DNA of 19,358 nt. Source: an uncultured Acetatifactor sp. GTDB lineage: Bacteria > Bacillota > Clostridia > Lachnospirales > Lachnospiraceae. The translations under genes and the position numbers were made by a program. Where the stretch lies: assembly GCA_910587555.1 (NCBI GenBank), contig CAJULV010000053.1, positions 5,245 through 24,602 of the forward strand. Direction: 5' to 3'. The notes beneath the pieces are model-generated. The model was given only the letters and a program-made list of their open reading frames with translations, had not been told where the DNA came from and did not search any database. Shown in pieces: positions 13,944 through 19,358 of the stretch. Each line of letters begins with the position of its first letter. The stretch's first letter is position 1.

Positions 13944-14581
13944 TAACCCTGCACTCCTTTCACGAAATCACTCAATTCCTCTCTGATTTCTTTCATAAAT
14001 TGCCCTCTCCTCACCGGAGCCCTGCGGGCAGCTTCCACCAGCATGTGAATCTCCTCCGCACATTCCTCCAGCCTGTCATTCACAACTATATAATCATAGG
14101 CCTCCATGCCTTCCGATTCCTCCGCCGCGCGTGCCAGGCGCCGTGCGATTACCTCTTCACTTTCCGTTCCCCTTCCCCGCAGCCTCCGGTCCAGTTCCGC
14201 AGCGCTTGGCGGCGTCACAAAAAGAAGCAGGCTCTCCGGAAATTTCTTCTTGATCTTCAGCGCGCCCTGTATCTCAATCTCCAGGATAACGTTTCTTCCC
14301 GCCGACAGCTGCTCCTCCACATATGCCCTCGGTGTGCCGTAATAATTATCACAGTATTGCGCATATTCCACCAGCCCGTCCCTGGCAATGGTTTCCTCAA
14401 AATGCGCCCTGTCCGTAAAAAAATACTCCACACCATCCCGCTCTCCGGGCCTGGGTTCCCGGGTTGTCATGGAAACCGACAGCGCGTACTCATCATACCT
14501 GTCCAGAAGTTCTCTTACCAGTGTACCCTTTCCTGCGCCCGAAAAACCGGAAATCACAATCAGAATTCCCTTTTTTTCCAT
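13943..14581 (-). CDS. gmk: Guanylate kinase
   Basis: A 212-aa enzyme phosphorylating GMP to GDP. The P-loop is GFSGAGKGT (12-20). The GMP-binding region SMTTREPRPGERDGVEYFF follows, then ILEIEIQGALKIKKKFPESLLLFVTPPS and the lid RLRGRGTESEEVIARRL. I start at ATG 14581 (MEKKGILIVISG), with GGAGG about 9 nt upstream; an in-frame extension to 14629 overlaps remA and has no ribosome site. It begins 1 nt after the remA stop and its own stop overlaps rpoZ. The call is certain. Confidence 0.96.
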   Translation of the reverse strand: MEKKGILIVISGFSGAGKGTLVRELLDRYDEYALSVSMTTREPRPGERDGVEYFFTDRAHFEETIARDGLVEYAQYCDNYYGTPRAYVEEQLSAGRNVILEIEIQGALKIKKKFPESLLLFVTPPSAAELDRRLRGRGTESEEVIARRLARAAEESEGMEAYDYIVVNDRLEECAEEIHMLVEAARRAPVRRGQFMKEIREELSDFVKGVQG

Positions 14582-14582
14582 G

Positions 14583-14837
14583 TTATTTTTCCTCCGCATA
14601 CTCTGTGCCGTCCTGTACCCTCCCCGCAACGGTCTCGGGCAGAAGCGCAGACAGCACCACCTGGCTGCCGTCCATGATCAGCACTGACTTCGTTTTCCGT
14701 CCCTGCGTGGCGTCAATGGCAAGCCCCTTCTCCTTTGCTCCCTGCACCAGCCTCTTGATGGGCGCGGACTCCGGACTGACAATGGCAATTATTTTCTCCG
14801 TATTCACAATGTTACCGAAACCAATATGGATCAGCAT
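14583..14837 (-). CDS. remA: Extracellular matrix regulator RemA-like protein (DUF370)
   Basis: An 84-aa member of the RemA/DUF370 family. In B. subtilis RemA is a ring-forming DNA-binding activator of biofilm-matrix and osmoprotection genes. The family N-terminus IHIGFGNIVNTEKIIAIVSPESAPIKRL and the central ATQGRKTKSVLIMDGSQVVLSAL are clear. A GGAG lies about 10 nt before ATG 14837. It lies between yicC (13 nt) and gmk (1 nt) in the conserved order yicC-remA-gmk-rpoZ, so it is probably made constitutively with housekeeping genes. DNA targets in this organism are unknown. The family call is firm. Confidence 0.92.
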   Translation of the reverse strand: MLIHIGFGNIVNTEKIIAIVSPESAPIKRLVQGAKEKGLAIDATQGRKTKSVLIMDGSQVVLSALLPETVAGRVQDGTEYAEEK

Positions 14838-14850
14838 ACTGTCCGGACTC

Positions 14851-15729
14851 CTATTCTATATTCTGAATCTGTTCACGTACCTTCTCGATCTCGGTCTTCA
14901 GCTCAATGGCATAATTGGATGTCTCCAGGTCATTAGCCTTGGACAGAATCGTATTGGCCTCCCGGTTCATCTCCTGGGCGATGAAGTCAAGCTTCCTGCC
15001 AATGGCACCGCCTGCCTGAAGGGTACTCCTGGTAGTCTCAATATGGCTGCGGAGCCTCACTATCTCCTCATCCACACACACCTTATCCGCAAATATGGTA
15101 ACCTCCGTCACCAGCCTGTTCTCGTCCACATGGACGTCCGCCAGAAGCTCCTTCACACGTTCCTGCAGCTTCCTGCGGTATTCCGACACAATCATGGGAG
15201 AACGTTCCGAAATAAAATCTACCATCCGGTTCATTCCGTCAAGCTTCTCCAGCAGATCCTCGCGCAGATGCCGGCCTTCCTCCACACGGGTCCCCACAAA
15301 CATTTCCGCAGCCCCGGACACTGCCCTCTGCAGTTCCTTCCACAGCGCTTCCTGGTCCGCACCGGTCTCTTCCATGGTAAATACTTCCGGAAACCTGGCA
15401 AGAATGGATACCCTGATATCATCCTCCAGTTCAAATTCATCCGCCATTCCCCGCAGATATTTCAAATATTCCGCCGCAAGCTCCCTGTTGTAATGTACGG
15501 CGGAATTCTTCTCCGAGAAATCCTCGTAGGATATATACACGTCAACCTTGCCGCGTGAAATGTACTTCTTCAGCTCACTGCGGACAGCCGATTCAAAATA
15601 ATTCAGCGCCTTCGGCATTTTGATGTTCACATCAAGGTATCGGTGATTGACGGACTTTATCTCCGCCGTGAATTTTCTGCTGTTCTCGGCGATTTCACAT
15701 CTGCCGAAACCGGTCATGCTCTTTATCAT
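14851..15729 (-). CDS. yicC: YicC-family endoribonuclease
   Basis: A 292-aa YicC/YloC-family protein; family members have been shown to be RNA endonucleases. The signature start MIKSMTGFGR, the segment IKSVNHRYLDVNIKMP in the N-terminal domain, and the C-terminal DUF1732 ending GRKLDFIAQEMNREANTILSKAND...IELKTEIEKVREQIQNIE (quoted in parts) are all present. I chose ATG 15729 because AGGAG lies 5 nt upstream and the family begins there; an in-frame ATG at 15774 lies about at the transcription start. It is the first gene of the long leftward operon and has a strong promoter. Very confident in family, less so in physiological targets. Confidence 0.94.
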   Translation of the reverse strand: MIKSMTGFGRCEIAENSRKFTAEIKSVNHRYLDVNIKMPKALNYFESAVRSELKKYISRGKVDVYISYEDFSEKNSAVHYNRELAAEYLKYLRGMADEFELEDDIRVSILARFPEVFTMEETGADQEALWKELQRAVSGAAEMFVGTRVEEGRHLREDLLEKLDGMNRMVDFISERSPMIVSEYRRKLQERVKELLADVHVDENRLVTEVTIFADKVCVDEEIVRLRSHIETTRSTLQAGGAIGRKLDFIAQEMNREANTILSKANDLETSNYAIELKTEIEKVREQIQNIE

Positions 15730-15777
15730 AAATGCTCCTGTCCGGGCAATGAACCCATATATTGGATGCTTCACTTC

Positions 15778-15806
15778 ATTATAAGGTATGTTTTGAAAAG
15801 CGTCAA
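15778..15806 (-). promoter_or_regulatory. Sigma-A promoter of the yicC-remA-gmk-rpoZ-rimO-pgsA-cinA operon
   Basis: TTGACG (15801-15806), 17-nt spacer and TATAAT (15778-15783) on the minus strand, with a leader of about 45 nt to ATG 15729. It is divergent from the flagellin promoter, about 100 bp away. The gap 15730-16054 (325 nt) holds both promoters and the flagellin leader repeats, but no gene. Confidence 0.85.
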
Positions 15807-15901
15807 GTGTGTGTACGGGCTTTCCTGATAAAATTTGCCTGGGCTGCCGGGAATCAAACCATAAATTTTCTATAAATTTTATTTGGACTTACAAGAATCT
15901 G

Positions 15902-15930
15902 TTGAAATAATGGAAGGGAGATTATATAAT
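15902..15930 (+). promoter_or_regulatory. Sigma-A promoter of the flagellin-like gene
   Basis: TTGAAA (15902-15907), exactly 17 nt, then a perfect TATAAT (15925-15930). Transcription should begin near 15937, inside the first leader repeat, giving a leader of about 118 nt. This is a vegetative-type promoter, not the sigma-D type usual for flagellin. Confidence 0.8.
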
Positions 15931-16028
15931 AGAACCAAAGAACAGGTTCTATTATCAAAGTTCTATATTAGAACCAAAGAACAGGTTCTATTATCAAAGT
16001 TCTATATTAGAATCCAGGAGAGGATTCT
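15931..16028 (+). repeat. Tandem hairpin repeats in the flagellin leader
   Basis: Two exact 39-bp tandem units (15931-15969, 15970-16008) and a third diverged half-unit (16009-16028). Each begins with a 20-nt hairpin: AGAACC-N8-GGTTCT in units 1 and 2, and AGAATC-N8-GATTCT in unit 3, so both arms of unit 3 changed together. Alternative pairings exist between units, such as GGTTCTA with the next TAGAACC, and the perfect dyad GTTCTA-TAT-TAGAAC at 15960-15974. The block ends 13 nt before the AGGAGGTGA ribosome site (16042-16050). Confidence 0.85.
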
Positions 16029-16054
16029 CAACGGCTTTAACAGGAGGTGATTAT

Positions 16055-16816
16055 ATGAATACGATTTCTGCCGGCAGCGGAATCTTTCATTCCTATTCCC
16101 ATATTTCCAGCGGCAGGCGGATCAATACCGCGGCAGACGATGCGGCAGGCCTTGCCATCGGACAGAAAATGCAGAAAGAAGAGACCGGCCTGCGCGTGGG
16201 CAGCCAGAATGCACAGGAAGGCATTGGGGTATTGAATGTAGCCGACAGCGCCCTGGGCGGCGTGATGGATTATCTGCAGCGCATTCGCGACCTTGCCCTG
16301 CGTTCCATGAACGGTACTTCGTCGTCTTCGGACAGGGCATATTACCAGGACGAGATCAACCAGCTGAAGGAAGGCATTCAGTCCATGTCCAAGACTACTT
16401 CCCTCAACGAGCAGAAGCTTCTGGACGGAAGCATGGCCGATATGCACCTGGCTACCAACCCCGACGGAAGCGGCATGCGGATCGGCATGGCAAATTCTAC
16501 GCTGGAGGCTCTCGGCATTGCTGATTTCGATGTGACGAAGGGCGATTTCAGCCTGGACGCCATCGACAATGCCATGAACATCGTGTCCAGACAGAGAGGA
16601 AACCTGGGCGCTTCCACCAATCGCCTGGAACATACTTACAACAATAATACGGCCATGCGCCTTGAGCAGCTCAGTTCCAGAAGCCGTATTGAAGATCTGG
16701 ATATGCCGAAAGCAATTTCCGAAAAGAAGAAAGAGGACCTGCTGAGCGAATACAGGACCCTGATGCTGAAGAAGCAGATGAATCAGGATTCCATGGTAGT
16801 GAAGCTGTTCCAGTAA
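16055..16816 (+). CDS. Short atypical flagellin (orphan)
   Basis: A 253-aa flagellin-family protein and the only plus-strand gene in the window. The N-terminal flagellin domain is clear (ISSGRRINTAADDAAGLAIGQKM, then SQNAQEGIGVLNVADSALGG). The C-terminal domain has LGASTNRLEHTYNNN and SSRSRIEDLDMPKAISEKKK. There is almost no variable D2/D3 domain between them. The first helix is about 15-20 residues shorter than in normal flagellins, which begin with an asparagine-rich MRINxNxxA segment. The tail ends MNQDSMVVKLFQ instead of the usual ...QSVLSLL. These ends form the filament core, so ordinary polymerisation is doubtful. A strong AGGAGGTGA site precedes ATG 16055. It is a single-gene unit with its own promoter, repeat leader and terminator, and no other motility gene is present. 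It could be a minor flagellin, or a flagellin paralogue with another role. Confidence 0.85.
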   Translation: MNTISAGSGIFHSYSHISSGRRINTAADDAAGLAIGQKMQKEETGLRVGSQNAQEGIGVLNVADSALGGVMDYLQRIRDLALRSMNGTSSSSDRAYYQDEINQLKEGIQSMSKTTSLNEQKLLDGSMADMHLATNPDGSGMRIGMANSTLEALGIADFDVTKGDFSLDAIDNAMNIVSRQRGNLGASTNRLEHTYNNNTAMRLEQLSSRSRIEDLDMPKAISEKKKEDLLSEYRTLMLKKQMNQDSMVVKLFQ

Positions 16817-16848
16817 ATTGCAGCGTATTTTCCCAAGGCTGCAGATTG

Positions 16849-16887
16849 CCGCACGGATGCCTGAAAAGCGTCTGTGCGGTATTTTTT
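16849..16887 (+). terminator. Strong rho-independent terminator of the flagellin gene
   Basis: A 12-bp stem, CCGCACGGATGC (16849-16860) pairing with GCGTCTGTGCGG (16868-16879) through two G-T pairs, loop CTGAAAA, then TATTTTTT. It sits 32 nt after the flagellin stop and just before the convergent MATE stop at 16890. Confidence 0.9.
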
Positions 16888-16889
16888 CG

Positions 16890-18302
16890 TCATTTTCCGT
16901 CTCGCTGCGTCCCGTGGGAAGGTTGGGGATTATCAAAGCCATGCACCCAGTCACTGCATCGGTAATAAACAAAATAAATGACGGAACTGATTCCCCATGT
17001 CAGCGGATATGCCCAGTAGATATAGCCGATTTCACCGGTCAGCTTCATCACTGTGATGATGTAAATAATCCGCACCACACACCAGATTGCCAGCATGACA
17101 CACATAGGCACGAACGCCTTTCCCGCCCCTCGGCAGACGGCTGCTACCGCATGAGAAAATGCCAGCAGGCAGAAGAACAGAGATACCGTGCGTGCCTGGC
17201 GGACACCCAGTTCAATAACGCCGGGGTTGGAGTCAAACAGCCCTATCAGCCTGGGTGCAAAAACATAGCAGAACACACCGATCGCTTCCGCCAGCACCAT
17301 TGCGGACAGAATGCTGAAACGCGCCCCCTTCTTCGCCCTGTCGTACTGCCTGGCGCCCAGGTTCTGGCTGATAAAGGTCGTACTGGCCATATTGAAGCTG
17401 GTGATTGGCAGGAATGCAAAGCCCTCAATCTTGGCATGGGTGCCGTAAGCAGCCATAGCCAGCTTTCCGAAAGAGTTAATCTGTGACTGCACAATGACAT
17501 TGGCAAAGGCAATCACGGAATTCTGTACGCCTGACGGAAGCCCGTTGTGAATGATTTCCCTCAGCATATCACCGTGAAACCGTATCTTCCTCCACTCTAC
17601 AGTGAATATATTCCCCCTGCGCATAAGATGGCGCATGCAGAGAACCACGCTTGCCGCCTGGGAAATCACCGTAGCCACGGCAGCAGACCACACGCCCCAA
17701 TGAAACACTGCCAGGAACAATACATCCAGCACCACATTTAATACGGAAGAAAAAATCAGATAATGCAGCGGACGCCTGCTGTCCCCCAGAGCGTTCATGA
17801 TGCTGCGGCAGACATTATACAGCACCAGCGCCAGAGATCCCAGAAAATAGTATCTGAAATACGAGATTGCTTCCGGCAGCACCTCCGGGTCCGTCTGCAT
17901 CCAGACCAGAAACGTGGGCGTCAGCGCCACGCCCACCGCCGTCAGCAGCACGCCGGCAGCCAGGCCGAACGCCAGCACCGTATGGATGGCACGAGATACG
18001 AGCGCCTCATCCCCCGCACCGAAATAACGCGAAATCACCACTCCGGCCCCCATGGCAATCCCCGCAAAAAAGCTGATCATCAGAAAGATCAGCGTGCCCG
18101 AGGAGGTTACCGCCGCCAGCGCGTTGGTTCCCAGGTTCTGCCCCACAATAAAGGCATCCGCCGTATTGTAGAGCTGCTGAAATACCTGGCTTAAAAATAT
18201 GGGCATGGCAAATCCCAGCATAAGAGAATAGGGATTTCCCTCAGTCATATCTTTTGTATGGGAAGGCGATATATTTTGCTTCTTATTTCGTATATGCTCC
18301 AT
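16890..18302 (-). CDS. MATE-family multidrug efflux transporter
   Basis: A 470-aa inner-membrane antiporter of the MATE (NorM/DinF-like) family with about 12 helices in two related halves. Family features include the start SLMLGFAMPIFLSQVFQQLYNTADAFIVGQNLG and ALAAVTSSGTL in half one, GLPSGVQNSVIAFANVIVQSQINSFG at the start of half two, and TFISQNLGARQ. Such pumps use a sodium or proton gradient to expel organic cations and drugs. Substrate cannot be read from sequence. The ATG at 18302 has a weak AAAGAGA site; MTEGNPYSL at 18248 is another possible start. It is convergent with the flagellin gene and not in an obvious operon. The upstream gap to 18582 shows a terminator (18484-18531) and no clear promoter. 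Confidence 0.93.
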   Translation of the reverse strand: MEHIRNKKQNISPSHTKDMTEGNPYSLMLGFAMPIFLSQVFQQLYNTADAFIVGQNLGTNALAAVTSSGTLIFLMISFFAGIAMGAGVVISRYFGAGDEALVSRAIHTVLAFGLAAGVLLTAVGVALTPTFLVWMQTDPEVLPEAISYFRYYFLGSLALVLYNVCRSIMNALGDSRRPLHYLIFSSVLNVVLDVLFLAVFHWGVWSAAVATVISQAASVVLCMRHLMRRGNIFTVEWRKIRFHGDMLREIIHNGLPSGVQNSVIAFANVIVQSQINSFGKLAMAAYGTHAKIEGFAFLPITSFNMASTTFISQNLGARQYDRAKKGARFSILSAMVLAEAIGVFCYVFAPRLIGLFDSNPGVIELGVRQARTVSLFFCLLAFSHAVAAVCRGAGKAFVPMCVMLAIWCVVRIIYIITVMKLTGEIGYIYWAYPLTWGISSVIYFVYYRCSDWVHGFDNPQPSHGTQRDGK

Positions 18303-18483
18303 AATTTCTCTTTCGTTGTCCTTTCGTATACGTTTTGTTTACCTGATTTTCCGTTCCCGTCCATTTTCGGCGCCCACCGCCGTTCCCGGCAAATCTGTCT
18401 AAACGGACCGCCTTCCCCCTACTTCCGAACACCCCATCGGACACTGCTTTGAAAGGTCTCCCGCCCGCAGAGATTTCCCGAAT

Positions 18484-18531
18484 AAAAAAGCCGGTTCGGA
18501 TTCCAATAAAATTCCGGAAACCTTAACCGGC
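18484..18531 (-). terminator. Rho-independent terminator after the CmpB-like gene
   Basis: Outer stem GCCGGTT (18490-18496) / AACCGGC (18525-18531), with an inner TTCCGGAAT / ATTCC-type pairing, followed on the minus strand by six T. It lies 50 nt past the stop at 18583 and separates this gene from the MATE gene. Confidence 0.8.
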
Positions 18532-18582
18532 GTGTTTGATATGCAGCCTTAAATAAGGCCTGACGCTGCACTGCCCCGCCTG

Positions 18583-19152
18583 CTATCTGTGCGCCTTAAA
18601 CAGCAGCAGGAGTTCGTCGCCTTCCTGATTTTCCCGGTACGCCCACGCCCTCCTGGCGGAAGCTACCAGGTCTATGCAAAAGGCAATGCCAAAGGCCACG
18701 GTTATCACAACCCTCATATCCGGCGGAATCCGGACAATGGCCCTTTCCACCATCGGTTCCACAAAGCGGAACACCACAATAGCTCCGAACCCGAAAAGCA
18801 CGGCATTCCTCAGGCATACCCTTCCCTTGATATTATAACGCATATGGGAATAGTCCCACCATTTGGAGTGGAAAAGCTTTTCCAGGATTCCGCCCACGAT
18901 ATATTCCACCACGGAGCAGAAAACCACTCCGAATACAAACAAAATCAGATAAGAATCCTTCACGTCATTCAGGCCCACAGAACCCAGCGCCATGCCCACG
19001 CCGTAGATCGGGCAAAACGGCATATGTAAAAATCCCCTGTTCTGGAATTCCCCTGCCTCTATCCGCATATCAATCCCCTCGACTATCCAGCCGGCGATTC
19101 CCCAGAAAAGAAATATCAAGGCCAGCTCATAAAAACCATATTCAAAAGGCAT
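18583..19152 (-). CDS. CmpB-like membrane protein (putative ABC-transporter type IV family)
   Basis: A 189-aa polytopic membrane protein with four to five hydrophobic segments. The pattern FLFWGIAGWIVEGIDM, then NRGFLHMPFCPIYGVGMALG, then VVEYIVGGILEKLFHSKWWDYSHMRYNIKGRVCLRNAVLFG is characteristic of the family often labelled putative ABC transporter permease (ABC_trans_CmpB), widespread in gut Clostridia. Despite the label, no ATPase or substrate-binding partner is next to it and its function is not established. The ATG at 19152 has GGAAGGGAG about 15 nt upstream and GTAGGA closer to it. A tandem-repeat region with TATAAT-type boxes lies directly upstream, and a terminator follows, so it is probably transcribed alone. 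The family call is good; the function is unknown. Confidence 0.8.
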   Translation of the reverse strand: MPFEYGFYELALIFLFWGIAGWIVEGIDMRIEAGEFQNRGFLHMPFCPIYGVGMALGSVGLNDVKDSYLILFVFGVVFCSVVEYIVGGILEKLFHSKWWDYSHMRYNIKGRVCLRNAVLFGFGAIVVFRFVEPMVERAIVRIPPDMRVVITVAFGIAFCIDLVASARRAWAYRENQEGDELLLLFKAHR

Positions 19153-19188
19153 TTCCTACTTTTCTCCCTTCCTTGCTCTCCCCTGTCC

Positions 19189-19358
19189 GTTTCCTGCCTA
19201 CAGTAAGGTCATTATATACCATGAACACAGCAACGTTCATGGTCTGATGGCCATTCGGCCGTTTCCTGCCCACAGTAAGGTCATTATATACCATGAACAC
19301 AGTAACGTTCATGGTCTGATGGCCATTCGGCCGTTTCCTGCCCACAGTAAGGTCATTA
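19189..19358. repeat. 72-bp tandem repeats with dyad and -10-like box
   Basis: Units begin at 19189, 19261 and 19333 (the last cut by the window end). Units 1 and 2 differ at only two bases. Each unit holds CCATGAAC-N8-GTTCATGG (19219-19242; 19291-19314), a TATAAT on the minus strand two bases from the dyad (19211-19216; 19283-19288), and GGCC-ATTC-GGCC. The period is a multiple of three, so a minus-strand frame reads as a 24-residue repeat, but it has no ribosome site and runs into the downstream gene, so I do not call it coding. Confidence 0.9.
19211..19242 (-). promoter_or_regulatory. Possible promoter/operator for the CmpB-like gene
   Basis: On the minus strand the 24-nt dyad (CCATGAAC, 8 nt, GTTCATGG) is followed by TA and then TATAAT, 59 nt before ATG 19152. 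No good -35 is present at 17 nt, and the dyad occupies that place. This suggests either an activator-dependent promoter or a hairpin. The same arrangement recurs 72 bp upstream. Confidence 0.4.

Noticed and set aside
15814..15850. Possible sigma-28 (sigma-D) promoter upstream of the flagellin gene: TAAAATTT followed by GCCGGGAA.
   Set aside because: The spacing is about two bases short of the consensus and the -10 half is imperfect, while a near-perfect sigma-A promoter lies closer at 15902-15930.
19142..19345. Minus-strand reading frame with a 24-residue repeat (NGHQTMNV, VFMVYNDLT).
   Set aside because: It is a by-product of a 72-bp repeat whose length is divisible by three. It has no ribosome site and overlaps the start of the next gene in another frame.
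1..19358. CRISPR arrays, tRNA, rRNA, toxin-antitoxin or phage defence systems.
   Set aside because: Looked for on both strands and not found. The only regular repeats are the 39-bp and 72-bp tandem units, which are adjacent copies without spacers.

Overview
The window looks like chromosome of an anaerobic, spore-forming Bacillota, most likely a Lachnospiraceae-type Clostridia. The reasons are spoVA and spoIIM sporulation genes, the block yicC-remA-gmk-rpoZ-rimO-pgsA-cinA followed by recA-recX-rny, strong GGAGG-type ribosome sites, sigma-A promoters with 17-bp spacers, and clostridial LexA boxes before recA. Species identity is an inference from gene content and protein similarity remembered without a search. 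Almost every gene lies on the minus strand, so transcription runs right to left except for one flagellin-like gene.

Layout by coordinate. 12-1600 is an accessory patch: a small helix-turn-helix gene and a LytTR response regulator share a promoter (921-949). Beside them lie a broken XRE regulator (plus strand) and a doubly truncated group II intron fragment (minus strand), which meet at about 1206. 1602-4369 holds sporulation genes: spoVAC, spoVAA, spoVAB and spoIIM. The spoVA genes read AB-AA-AC in transcription order, and no spoVAD or spoVAE follows spoVAC. 4371-5669 is a class I aspartate-type aminotransferase with a long leader. 6059-9839 is rny, recX and recA; recA has two LexA boxes. 10293-15729 is one compact leftward operon, yicC-remA-gmk-rpoZ-rimO-pgsA-cinA, with a good promoter before yicC and a terminator at the cinA stop codon. 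15902-16887 is a plus-strand orphan flagellin with its own promoter, a leader of tandem hairpins and a strong terminator. 16890-18302 is a MATE efflux pump. 18583-19152 is a CmpB-like membrane protein preceded by 72-bp tandem repeats that run off the window.

How it fits together: most of the window is housekeeping (DNA repair, RNA decay, nucleotide and phospholipid synthesis, ribosome modification) and spore membrane-channel genes. The parts that ordinary gene content does not explain are non-coding. They are (1) the flagellin leader, with two exact 39-bp repeats and a third diverged hairpin carrying a compensatory base change; (2) the 72-bp repeats, each with an 8-bp dyad beside a TATAAT box; (3) a 32-bp palindrome found in two distant intergenic regions; and (4) the recombination scar downstream of spoVAC. 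No CRISPR array, rRNA, tRNA, integrase or complete mobile element is visible.
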